Origin: Candidatus Marinimicrobia bacterium CG08_land_8_20_14_0_20_45_22
GTDB lineage: Bacteria > Fidelibacterota > UBA2242
Reading direction: 5' to 3'
Length of the DNA stretch: 32,393 bases
Assembly (NCBI GenBank): GCA_002774355.1
Contig: PEYN01000090.1
Coordinates: 1-32,393, forward strand
Positions 16,701-22,661 of the stretch are shown in pieces. The stretch's first letter is position 1. Each line of letters opens with the position of its first letter. The position numbers and the translations under genes were made by a program. The notes beneath the pieces are model-generated. The model did no database searches and was not told the origin of the DNA. It was given only the letters and a program-made list of their open reading frames with translations.

Positions 16701-16888
16701 ATACTTACTATTTTCTCAAAGGTTTGCAGGGTGAAGCCAATGCGAATAAAGATGGAATTCTGACGGTCGGCGAACTTCAAGCCTATCTGAATGAAAAAAT
16801 ACCTTATGAAGCGCGCCGACTGAATAATCGCCAGCAGACACCAAGCGTGACGCCAGAACGCGACAACCGGGTTTTGGTTCGGTATTAA
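13739..16888 (+). CDS. Exported WD40-propeller / CARDB-like / caspase-like (C14) protease fusion
   Basis: 1049 residues; the ATG follows GGAGG at nine bases. Order of parts: signal peptide (~8-34, LFLVFLTVALAIFARPVFC); charged helical region (~38-125, with PKGEFETTTAYDERL at 75-89); a small alpha/beta region (~126-215); seven WD40 repeats (~217-505); a linker (~506-532); two beta-sandwich repeats of CARDB/NEW3 type (~533-640 and ~645-765); and a peptidase C14 domain (~800-1048). The catalytic dyad is intact: His883 in YYVGHGAP and Cys934 in VVVDACFSGSS. SASGDEVS follows at 970-977, near the pocket in this family. Such domains are caspase/metacaspase-like cysteine proteases; WD40 fusions are usually taken as ligand-sensing. 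Here the whole protein is exported. The C14 specificity (Arg/Lys versus Asp) cannot be read. Confidence 0.9.
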   Translation: MKNYALFARIINPVLFLVFLTVALAIFARPVFCQTLTFEQAKAKMAELTTQVKALDKEIADELDKAIKIEINSMPKGEFETTTAYDERLKQNEAKKAELVAKFDAVKTERLAILNKEIETLTTQTYSMPVAIELGVYRADMERFPFVVSSMNKKGSLPVSRSIASQFKEAFPTLSPVGYFQIQREGEPRLVYVVVEYNNEPLIAQTDRKIEEIKEAASLKGHGRKINAVAFNRDGSLIASGSDDKLIKIWSVKQNSLLTTLQGHARYVKSLAFHPFEPILVSGCNDGNVIIWQIEQSSPLRTIFAHENGVNSVAISSDGNTLATAGFDKTIKLWNIADGQLLKTFTGHTDEVKSVAFSPDGWTLVSGSLDLSIKLWNVRDGSLIKSTKGHLLWINSVAFSPDGELVASCSDDRTVKLWSVHDLSPIRKITGFSAPVTSITFSRPEGLTLACVTEDGEITFVKTEDGSIVKMIKGSTGTIKSANYDSNGKKFVSAGDDKIVKIWEIVYDPISELASAGFGTSRSTTNQTGLPPMLTADVRFSEPSGNNYLDANETGVLTIVLKNSGKGTAVGASANLIGNVPKELDFPMKTYIGDIAPDSLKTIEIPLMARYKIPSDSVSLICNITEMSGFNIDPMRIQFPTKEYNIKLVKAGVVIDDNSQNGMIESGEIVDITVRIQNQGTSLAKSVVAVIRIGENVFYAGKMAQERFEKFDLGDIASGDFKDVSVKIFTNAVATDVPVFLTLSEYYREYGAQNIPLELAFNKRITTMQEFIVQGKDAGAGFQTGGFSIDVEMNIPSGTIRQNDAVALIIANRDYQNADIPDVEYAQRDGEFMKQYLMKTLGYREGNIFLEKDATQSRFKTALEKLKNAARDTADVFFYYVGHGAPDPEQKRGFFVPVDCDPNYVSIGGIGLDDFYRDLENVKARNITVVVDACFSGSSDKGMIIKNISPVMIEVEKKYIGAPNLTEFTSASGDEVSSWFPEKKHSLYTYYFLKGLQGEANANKDGILTVGELQAYLNEKIPYEARRLNNRQQTPSVTPERDNRVLVRY
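14387..15253 (+). repeat. Seven WD40 repeats in the caspase fusion protein
   Basis: Seven units of about 42 residues begin with (G)H or an equivalent turn and end in W-like dipeptides: IKIW, VIIW, IKLW, IKLW, VKLW, ITFV and VKIW. Units 1 and 3-5 match the consensus best (VNSVAFSPDG, SGSxDxTIKLW); unit 6 is the most degenerate and lacks the Trp. Seven blades are enough to close a single propeller. Confidence 0.9.
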
Positions 16889-16999
16889 GAAAGAAATTGT
16901 GTAAGGCCTAGGATAGAGCACAACCAAAGTCTCGATATTCGCTAAAAATTTGCTTAAACTTGATCTGTCGATAAGCAATTGAATATGAAAGTTTGAACT

Positions 17000-17854
17000 A
17001 TGAATCGTATCTCACTCGTCGGATTGTGTTTTTTATCGTTACTGAGTCTTAGTCGGAGCCGCGCGGCGATTCCGGTTGTGATCGATACCATCAAAGTCTT
17101 TGATGAATCCGTTCCGCCGATGGAAGCCAAGAACCGAACACTGGCATTCGCGCGGGAATGCGCTATCCAGAAAGCCGTTCCGGAACTCGTTGCGACGTCG
17201 TCCCTGATTTCGGATATGCGGGCGGAAGTGGGAAAGACCGGCGAAGAGCAGACTTCGTTCAGTATTTTCGCGATTTCCTCGCAGGCTGGATACATCGTCG
17301 ATGAAACCGTTTCGCCGATTGAGATGAAACCCGGAAACGGCGTTATTCGGTATCACATCAGACTCAAAGCGAAAGTCGAGCCGGTAAAAGGCGAGCGCAA
17401 CCCGTCGATCGCTCTTGATCTTCAGGCTAAGAGCAATTATTTGAAGGACGGCGAACAGCTGATCCTGACAGCGAAATCCAGCGTGGACGGTTATCTTTAT
17501 CTGTTTTATTTTCTATCGGATAATACCGTACTGCTGATGTTTCCGAATTTCATCTCGAAGGACAATTTATGCAAAACCAACATTCCGGTGCAAATTCCAA
17601 CTTTGGAAGACCAGAAGCGTGGATTGCGATATGTCGTTTCGGCAATTCCGGGCAGGAAAGTTACAGCCGAGAACATTTTAGGCGTGTTCTGCGTCAATAA
17701 GATCGCCGGAATCGATCAGTTTGTTGGTGTCAAACAGGGAATGGCGCTCGTCACCGGCGGCGACGAAAGTTTCGCCGACTTCCAGAAATGGTTGGCGAAC
17801 GTTCCGCTCTCACAAAGAGTGGAAAAAGCGGTTCCGATTCATATCGTCAAGTAA
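17000..17854 (+). CDS. Exported DUF4384 protein
   Basis: 284 residues with a signal peptide (~3-22, ISLVGLCFLSLLSLSRSRA). Residues ~25-130 resemble the alpha/beta module seen in FlgT-like and other surface proteins, with a stretch of the kind EAKxRTLAFARECAIQKAVPEL. Residues ~138-250 match DUF4384: LTAKSSVDGYLYLFYFLSDN followed by VLLMFPN and an IPG turn. DUF4384 domains are repeatedly found fused to, or next to, caspase-like and kinase-like domains in bacteria (recollection). The gene lies 111 bases after the protease gene on the same strand, with no clear terminator between. Function unknown; a substrate, regulator or partner of the protease is the natural guess. Ribosome site weak. Confidence 0.82.
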   Translation: MNRISLVGLCFLSLLSLSRSRAAIPVVIDTIKVFDESVPPMEAKNRTLAFARECAIQKAVPELVATSSLISDMRAEVGKTGEEQTSFSIFAISSQAGYIVDETVSPIEMKPGNGVIRYHIRLKAKVEPVKGERNPSIALDLQAKSNYLKDGEQLILTAKSSVDGYLYLFYFLSDNTVLLMFPNFISKDNLCKTNIPVQIPTLEDQKRGLRYVVSAIPGRKVTAENILGVFCVNKIAGIDQFVGVKQGMALVTGGDESFADFQKWLANVPLSQRVEKAVPIHIVK

Positions 17855-17929
17855 ATTAGTCTAACACCGGATTCATTTTCCCGCTCATCTTCTTTTTAAT
17901 CCTTAACTTTAAGTAATCAGGAGGCGTTA

Positions 17930-17992
17930 ATGAAACGGATAAATGTTTTGCTAAAACCGGTAAGTTTTTTATGCAGATTGGGGATTGAATGA
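17930..17992 (+). other. Orphan start with strong ribosome site and a 20-codon frame (possible gene remnant or leader)
   Basis: CAGGAGG followed by five bases and ATG is the strongest ribosome site in the window, yet the frame stops after 20 codons (MKRINVLLKPVSFLCRLGIE). The first residues resemble the start of an exported protein. It lies 75 bases after the DUF4384 gene and just ahead of the methyltransferase promoter. Either a deleted gene left its start, or it is a short leader peptide. Confidence 0.35.
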
Positions 17993-18003
17993 GGGATTTG
18001 TTC

Positions 18004-18032
18004 TTGAATCATTTTAAATAAAATGCTATAAT
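18004..18032 (+). promoter_or_regulatory. Near-consensus sigma-70 promoter of the methyltransferase gene
   Basis: TTGAAT (18004-18009), an AT-rich 17-base spacer and a perfect TATAAT (18027-18032). The predicted start near 18039 gives a leader of about 53 bases with GAGGA before the ATG. Confidence 0.7.
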
Positions 18033-18091
18033 GACGTCGGAAGTTTTTATGAATACAGACTAATTTCTCTAATCGAAACATGTGAGGAAGA

Positions 18092-18973
18092 ATGAAAAGT
18101 AAAAAATTGCCGAGAATGAGAACTCAGATGATCGGGAAAGAAATTATCTGTCAAGTCAGCTCTGTTATTAATCAAATAAGTCACTTTGCCACCCGCTCTC
18201 GATCTTTACATGAACAGAAAGAGGTTGGTCGAAAAACGAACGAAGCGCTTGAACTGACTGAAAGTACGTTAAATGCGGTTATGCGTCGGCAATTGGTAGA
18301 TAATGAAGAAGTTCTGTTACAGAGAATCACCGGTGTAATAAGTGAATTATCGGTATCGACAGCGCAGATCATAATGCAGGATTTCGGCGCGCAGAGGAGT
18401 TTTTTCCGAAAAGACAAATCGGAGGAGAAATCTGGGAGTATCGTGACGAAAATAGTCGGGAAAATGTATGCCGACTCGATGATTTGTGAGGCTCAGGGCC
18501 GCTTTATTTTCAATCTGGTTCGTGAATTTCGTCCGGCAGTCTGTCTCGAATTGGGAACTTGCTTGGGAATTTCGGCGGCTTACATCGGAGCCGCGCTCGA
18601 ATTAAACCAGACCGGCAAGCTTAATTCAATCGAAGGCAGTGATTCCTTGGGGAAAATTGCGATGGAGAATATGGCGAAAATCGGTTTGACGCGAACAACT
18701 GTTCTAACGGGCAGATTTCAGGATAGATTGCCACAGGTTCTTCGTGAAGCGGCACCATTTGGATTCGTTTTTATCGATGGGCATCATGATGAATGCGCAA
18801 CATTAGAATATTTTGATGAAATATTTCCGTATCCAAGTCAAAATGCGCTTTTTGTTTTTGACGATATTTATTGGTCGTTTGGTATGAACCGCGCCTGGCG
18901 GAAAATTCGGGCAGACCGGCGAATTAGTTTTTCGTTGAACCGATCTGTGATGGGTCTTGCATTTAAAGTATAA
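18092..18973 (+). CDS. Class I SAM-dependent methyltransferase with an N-terminal helical extension
   Basis: 293 residues; the ATG follows TGAGGA. Residues ~1-110 are charged and helical, with no signal peptide. Residues ~115-293 form a Rossmann-type methyltransferase of the Methyltransf_24 sort: motif I is CLELGTCLGISAAYIG (151-166), an acidic residue after strand 2 is Glu181 in SIEGSD, and FVFIDGHHDE (225-234) matches the Asp-Gly-x-His loop of O-methyltransferases acting on small molecules. FDDIYWS (256-262) supplies a further acidic segment. Substrate unknown. The gene is a single transcription unit with its own strong promoter, separated by 101 bases from the next gene. AT content of its 5' part seems higher than neighbours by eye. 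Confidence 0.78.
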   Translation: MKSKKLPRMRTQMIGKEIICQVSSVINQISHFATRSRSLHEQKEVGRKTNEALELTESTLNAVMRRQLVDNEEVLLQRITGVISELSVSTAQIIMQDFGAQRSFFRKDKSEEKSGSIVTKIVGKMYADSMICEAQGRFIFNLVREFRPAVCLELGTCLGISAAYIGAALELNQTGKLNSIEGSDSLGKIAMENMAKIGLTRTTVLTGRFQDRLPQVLREAAPFGFVFIDGHHDECATLEYFDEIFPYPSQNALFVFDDIYWSFGMNRAWRKIRADRRISFSLNRSVMGLAFKV

Positions 18974-19074
18974 ATTAATTGGGAAAGTATTGTGCGGTAG
19001 TGTTAATGCATCAGATGAGTCTTTCGTTTGAGATTCCGTCCAAATTTTGTATTTTTTGACAGTTGTAGATATCG

Positions 19075-20226
19075 ATGAGAGTAAAGTACCAGAAAAAGTC
19101 CGTAAAGAAAATCGAACGCCGCCGGCAGGATGAGAAGCGATTGACATTTTTGTTTGTGACGATCGTTTCGATCTTTGCTTTTATCTTATTATATTACCTT
19201 CCGAAAGCGGCGCCTTCCCGTGAAATTCTGCTTCACGAAGGAAAAGGTTTGCTGAGTAAAACACGGCTTCAGTTTGTCACCAGCGGTTTTAAAGAGATCG
19301 GCATGGACACAGCGCCGGACGGTCAGATTTCTATAACCTTTGAAATACCGGAGAACCGCGATGCGCTTTGGGCTTTTAGTGTCGTAGAAAGTCGATTGAA
19401 GGCCAACCAGTTGACTATCCGAAAGACAATTTTTATGGCAGACCGTCGTGGATTTAATTTTTATGTGAATTACTTCGCTCAGCCGGTCGGCGTTATGACG
19501 TTCCTGCGGGAAGAAAAGCCACTGATTCAACCGCTTCCGAGCGTTACCGTTCCAGAGAAACCGCAATTGGTCGTCATTATCGACGATTTCGGATATAGTG
19601 ATAACGAGGTGATTCATGGATTTTTAGAACTTCCCGCCCGGCTCACGCTCTCCATCATTCCCGGACATACTTTCAGCAAATGGGTCGCGGAAATCGCTCA
19701 GAGAAAACGCAAGGAAGTGATCATCCACATGCCAATGGAGCCGGAGAACGGAAATTATAGCCGCGGAGAAGACAATTTTATCCTGAAAACGACACTGACT
19801 CCCGATGAAGTTGAAAGCAGACTCAATCTGGCTTATGATGAATTGCCGACAGCCGCCGGACTGAATAATCACATGGGTTCGTTGTTTACCGCAGACTCGG
19901 CAATGATGCAAATCGTTGTGAAGAGTTTGCGGAAAAAAGGACTCTATTTTATCGACAGCATGACATCGCCGAAGAGTGTCGGCTACGAAATTGCCCAAAA
20001 AAACGGCTTGCCCTCGGCGATGCGCACCGTATTTCTTGATAATAAGCGCGATAAGAACGAAATTCAAAGGCAATTTGATAAGGCGATTGAGATTGCGAGG
20101 CGAAGCGGAAAGGCTGTAGTAATCGGTCATGTGTACCCGGAAACGTTATCGGCGCTGAAGGCATTGATCGGTGGCGACCTTTTGTTGGACGTCGAAATCG
20201 TGTTTGCTTCGGAAATCGTGTCATAA
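19075..20226 (+). CDS. yibQ: Divergent polysaccharide deacetylase family protein (YibQ-like)
   Basis: 383 residues. A basic N-terminus (KKSVKKIERRRQDEKR) precedes one membrane span (~23-41), so the catalytic part faces the periplasm. Residues ~164-380 carry the divergent-deacetylase (PF04748) motifs in order: LVVIIDDFGYS (165-175), LSIIPG, IIHMPMEP (216-223), GLNNHMGS (262-269), FIDS and VIGHVYPET. The paired Asp and the two His fit a metal site of NodB-like type; the natural substrate is unknown. Envelope polysaccharide or peptidoglycan work is likely from location. It opens a run of eight closely spaced genes; the next begins 15 bases later. No strong ribosome site, and only a poor promoter (TTGAGA-16-TATTTT) before it. 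Confidence 0.85.
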   Translation: MRVKYQKKSVKKIERRRQDEKRLTFLFVTIVSIFAFILLYYLPKAAPSREILLHEGKGLLSKTRLQFVTSGFKEIGMDTAPDGQISITFEIPENRDALWAFSVVESRLKANQLTIRKTIFMADRRGFNFYVNYFAQPVGVMTFLREEKPLIQPLPSVTVPEKPQLVVIIDDFGYSDNEVIHGFLELPARLTLSIIPGHTFSKWVAEIAQRKRKEVIIHMPMEPENGNYSRGEDNFILKTTLTPDEVESRLNLAYDELPTAAGLNNHMGSLFTADSAMMQIVVKSLRKKGLYFIDSMTSPKSVGYEIAQKNGLPSAMRTVFLDNKRDKNEIQRQFDKAIEIARRSGKAVVIGHVYPETLSALKALIGGDLLLDVEIVFASEIVS

Positions 20227-20241
20227 ACCGTTAGAAAATTT

Positions 20242-20940
20242 ATGTCATATTTAGAAGTCAATTTAGACCCGTTTATATCCGTCGAAAGTATCATCCAGAC
20301 GCCGCTTGCCAATCCGCTGAATCTGCTGACTTACATCGAGTCCCGCGGCGTGACGGGTATTGGTGTTACTTTTCAACCGGAACTTCCGTTTCTGAAAAAT
20401 ATTTCGTTGGTCAGAGAAATGACCGGTGCGCGGTTGAACATTCGTTCTTCCGTCGAGGCGTCCGGCGTTGAGGGAAGCCTTTTCCTGAAGCCGGACGTGC
20501 TGACGCTGATCGATTGGGCGAATCCCGATCGTGCCGTTCGTCTGCCGTCGAAATCCGTTCGCGACATGCTCGATGCGGTTTCGGAACCGCGCGAATTCGC
20601 TGTCGCCATTCGGATTCATCCGCATCCCAAGCAGTTGAAAGAAGCCTATATACTGAACATTGACGAGATAGAAATTGCGACCGATCCGTTGACTCGCCAG
20701 ACGAATCAGCTTGGATATTTAGCCGAGATGGATGCTATTGCGCGGACAATTCGGCTGGCAAATAAGAAGGGCTTGAATGTTACCTGTTCGGGAAATTTGG
20801 ATGAACGAACGATCGCGGCCATTCGTGATATTGCCAATGTCGAGTTTTTTTCGGTGGGAAAGCACCTGCTTTCACGCGCGCTGGCAGATGGATTCGGAAA
20901 TGCGTTAAAAGAAATGATCGAATATATTGAAACAAGATAA
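20242..20940 (+). CDS. PdxJ-fold protein that lacks the known catalytic residues
   Basis: 232 residues, slightly shorter than PdxJ (~240). Along its whole length it aligns by eye with pyridoxine 5'-phosphate synthase: VNLDPF against VNIDHI, GVTGIGVTF against GADGITVHL, RLNIRSS against RMNLEMA, EIEIATDPL against FIEIHTGCY, GLNVTCSGNL against GLKVNAGHGL and SVGKHLLSRALADGF against NIGHAIIGRAVMTGL. Key residues of E. coli PdxJ are changed: His12 to Pro10, His45 to Thr43, Glu72 to Arg68, and the Gly-His-Gly containing His193 to Ser-Gly-Asn (183-185). The fold is therefore likely kept but vitamin B6 synthesis is unlikely. It sits 15 bases from both neighbours in the operon; the ribosome site is weak. 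The alignment is from memory of E. coli PdxJ. Confidence 0.75.
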   Translation: MSYLEVNLDPFISVESIIQTPLANPLNLLTYIESRGVTGIGVTFQPELPFLKNISLVREMTGARLNIRSSVEASGVEGSLFLKPDVLTLIDWANPDRAVRLPSKSVRDMLDAVSEPREFAVAIRIHPHPKQLKEAYILNIDEIEIATDPLTRQTNQLGYLAEMDAIARTIRLANKKGLNVTCSGNLDERTIAAIRDIANVEFFSVGKHLLSRALADGFGNALKEMIEYIETR

Positions 20941-20955
20941 AAGGAGAATCACTGA

Positions 20956-21942
20956 ATGAAATTAATTACCAAGTTCTATAGAGGAACGATTTTAGAGAGT
21001 TTTCACGTCGGTTATGCCGTTGTAGTGGATGAAAAAGGAGAAACGCTTTTTTCTGCTGGCGATCCCGACTATCCGGTATTCATTCACTCGACGGCGGCGC
21101 CTTTTCAAGCCGCGACAGTGATCGAATCCGGAGCGGTAGAGAAGTTCAAACTGAACGAAGAAGAAATTGCGATAATTTGCTCGTCACACAACGCCGAATC
21201 CTATCATGTCGATCTCGTATCGAGCATTCTTAAAAAAGCAAATTTAAAAATTGAAGACCTTTTGTGCGGAACACACTCACCCTTGGATAGGATTAGTTAC
21301 GAACAGTTGATTTTGCAAGGACGTCGGGCGACCGCTATCCACAATAATTGCTCGGGAAGACATGCCGGAATGCTCGCCGCTACTCAGGCGCTGGGCTTAC
21401 CAACGGAAAACTACATCGGCGCCAATCATCAAGTTCAACAAAAAATATTTGAAAAAATTAAAATGTATTCTGAGCGGGAAAAAATTCCAACAGCCATTGA
21501 TGTCTGCAACGCACCGACTTATTTTCTTCCGTTAAAAAATCTCGCACTGATGTACAGAAAACTCGTCGAAGGTGCGGATGAATCCTTGCGAAAGGTTTAT
21601 CACGCTATGACGGCGCATCCGAAACAAATCGCCGGCAGAGGTCGTTTTGACACCGATTTTACCATTACGCTCGGCGGAAGAGCGGTCGCCAAGATTGGCT
21701 CGGATGGAATTCGTGGTGTCGGCCTTCGCACGGAAAATGGTCGGAATATCGGAATTGCCGTCAAAGTCCTAAGCGGGAATTGGGATGCGGTCAATTCTAT
21801 GACGCTTGCCGTTCTGAAATATATCAAGGTATTAGACGAAGAGACGTTGAAAAAACTCGATGTTTACGCCAATCCGGTTATCAAGAGCTATACCGATACG
21901 GAGATCGGGAAAGTATCGACAGAAATCTTGCTGGAAGACTGA
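20956..21942 (+). CDS. Asparaginase II (Rhizobium ReAV-type) family protein with altered lysines
   Basis: 328 residues; the ATG follows AAAAGGAG. It matches the asparaginase_II (PF06089) family of Rhizobium etli, unrelated to E. coli AnsA/B: HVGYAVVVDEKG, SSHNAESYH, CGTHSPLD, NNCSGRHAGML, IDVCNAPTYFLPL, MTAHPKQIAGRGRFDTDF and IGSDGIRGVGL. Compared with ReAV as I recall it (Ser48, Lys51, Ser80, Cys135, Lys138, Cys189), this protein has Ser45, Ala48, Ser77, Cys132, Arg135 and Cys184. The first lysine is lost and the second is arginine, while the two metal-site cysteines remain. Hydrolysis of asparagine is therefore uncertain. Cytoplasmic, no signal peptide. The gene lies between the PdxJ-like gene (15 bases) and a HAD gene (32 bases). 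Confidence 0.85.
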   Translation: MKLITKFYRGTILESFHVGYAVVVDEKGETLFSAGDPDYPVFIHSTAAPFQAATVIESGAVEKFKLNEEEIAIICSSHNAESYHVDLVSSILKKANLKIEDLLCGTHSPLDRISYEQLILQGRRATAIHNNCSGRHAGMLAATQALGLPTENYIGANHQVQQKIFEKIKMYSEREKIPTAIDVCNAPTYFLPLKNLALMYRKLVEGADESLRKVYHAMTAHPKQIAGRGRFDTDFTITLGGRAVAKIGSDGIRGVGLRTENGRNIGIAVKVLSGNWDAVNSMTLAVLKYIKVLDEETLKKLDVYANPVIKSYTDTEIGKVSTEILLED

Positions 21943-21974
21943 TCCGACCGAAGTTTGTTTCGTAAATATATCAG

Positions 21975-22646
21975 ATGGAAATGAATCACAAACCCACGAT
22001 TTTTTTTGATCTCGGAAATGTTCTGGTGCATGTCGATAAACAATTGGCGATCCGAAAACTTTCGGAACTAACGGGTAGAAACACGATCGAAATAACCGAT
22101 CTGATTTCTTCGGAAAAAGAAGAGGCGTTCGGGCGTGGAGAGATGACAAGTCTTGAATATCTCGCCTACTTCCGGGAAAAATTCCGATTGCCCGACTCGC
22201 TGACACTTGAAGAATTGACTCGCTGGTGGATTGCCCCGTTCACTCCGAACGAGCCTGTCCTGGCCATGCTCCCGAAGTTGCGCCGGCAGACAAAAATATT
22301 TTTGCTCTCCAATACAAACGCAATTCATATCGAAGCGCTCGAAAATGCCTACCGGATTTTACCACGCCTTGATGGAGCGATTCTATCTTATGAGGTTGGT
22401 TTTCTGAAACCGGATCGTGAAATCTATGAAATTGCCATGAAACGTGCCGGAGCAAGTCCGGAGAAATCCATTTTTGTCGATGATCTTGAAGAAAATGTCG
22501 AAGGCGCAAAAAGAGTTGGGATGCGCGCTCACCGATTCACTTCTGTTGCAGACCTGATCTCATTTTTCGAATCAGAGGGATTTGACTTGAACTCAAGCGG
22601 GATTCACACTGACCAACGGCAGATTTTACCTAAGCAGATGAATTAA
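21975..22646 (+). CDS. HAD-superfamily phosphatase, YihX-like
   Basis: 223 residues. HAD motif I is FFDLGNVLV with nucleophile Asp12; position +2 is Gly rather than Asp, as in the YihX (glucose-1-phosphatase) branch. Motif II is LLSNTN (Ser then Thr/Asn), motif III contains Lys in GFLKPDREIYE, and motif IV is FVDDLEENVEGA. The helical cap is inserted after motif I (subclass IA). The product is likely a cytoplasmic sugar-phosphate or nucleotide phosphatase; substrate not readable. The C-terminal ~25 residues extend beyond the usual end. The ATG at 21975 and a second at codon 3 are both possible; no clear ribosome site. The sensor kinase-like gene follows after 15 bases. Confidence 0.85.
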   Translation: MEMNHKPTIFFDLGNVLVHVDKQLAIRKLSELTGRNTIEITDLISSEKEEAFGRGEMTSLEYLAYFREKFRLPDSLTLEELTRWWIAPFTPNEPVLAMLPKLRRQTKIFLLSNTNAIHIEALENAYRILPRLDGAILSYEVGFLKPDREIYEIAMKRAGASPEKSIFVDDLEENVEGAKRVGMRAHRFTSVADLISFFESEGFDLNSSGIHTDQRQILPKQMN

Positions 22647-22661
22647 TACAAGAGGAAGCGT

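Noticed and set aside
13739-16888. CRISPR-associated or CHAT-type death effector interpretation of the caspase
   Set aside because: No CRISPR array, Cas gene or TPR-CHAT layout is nearby, and the signal peptide places the protein outside the cytoplasm.
16889-16999. A separate promoter for the DUF4384 gene (TTGATC-18-TATGAA)
   Set aside because: Both boxes are weak and the gap is short; shared transcription with the caspase gene is simpler.
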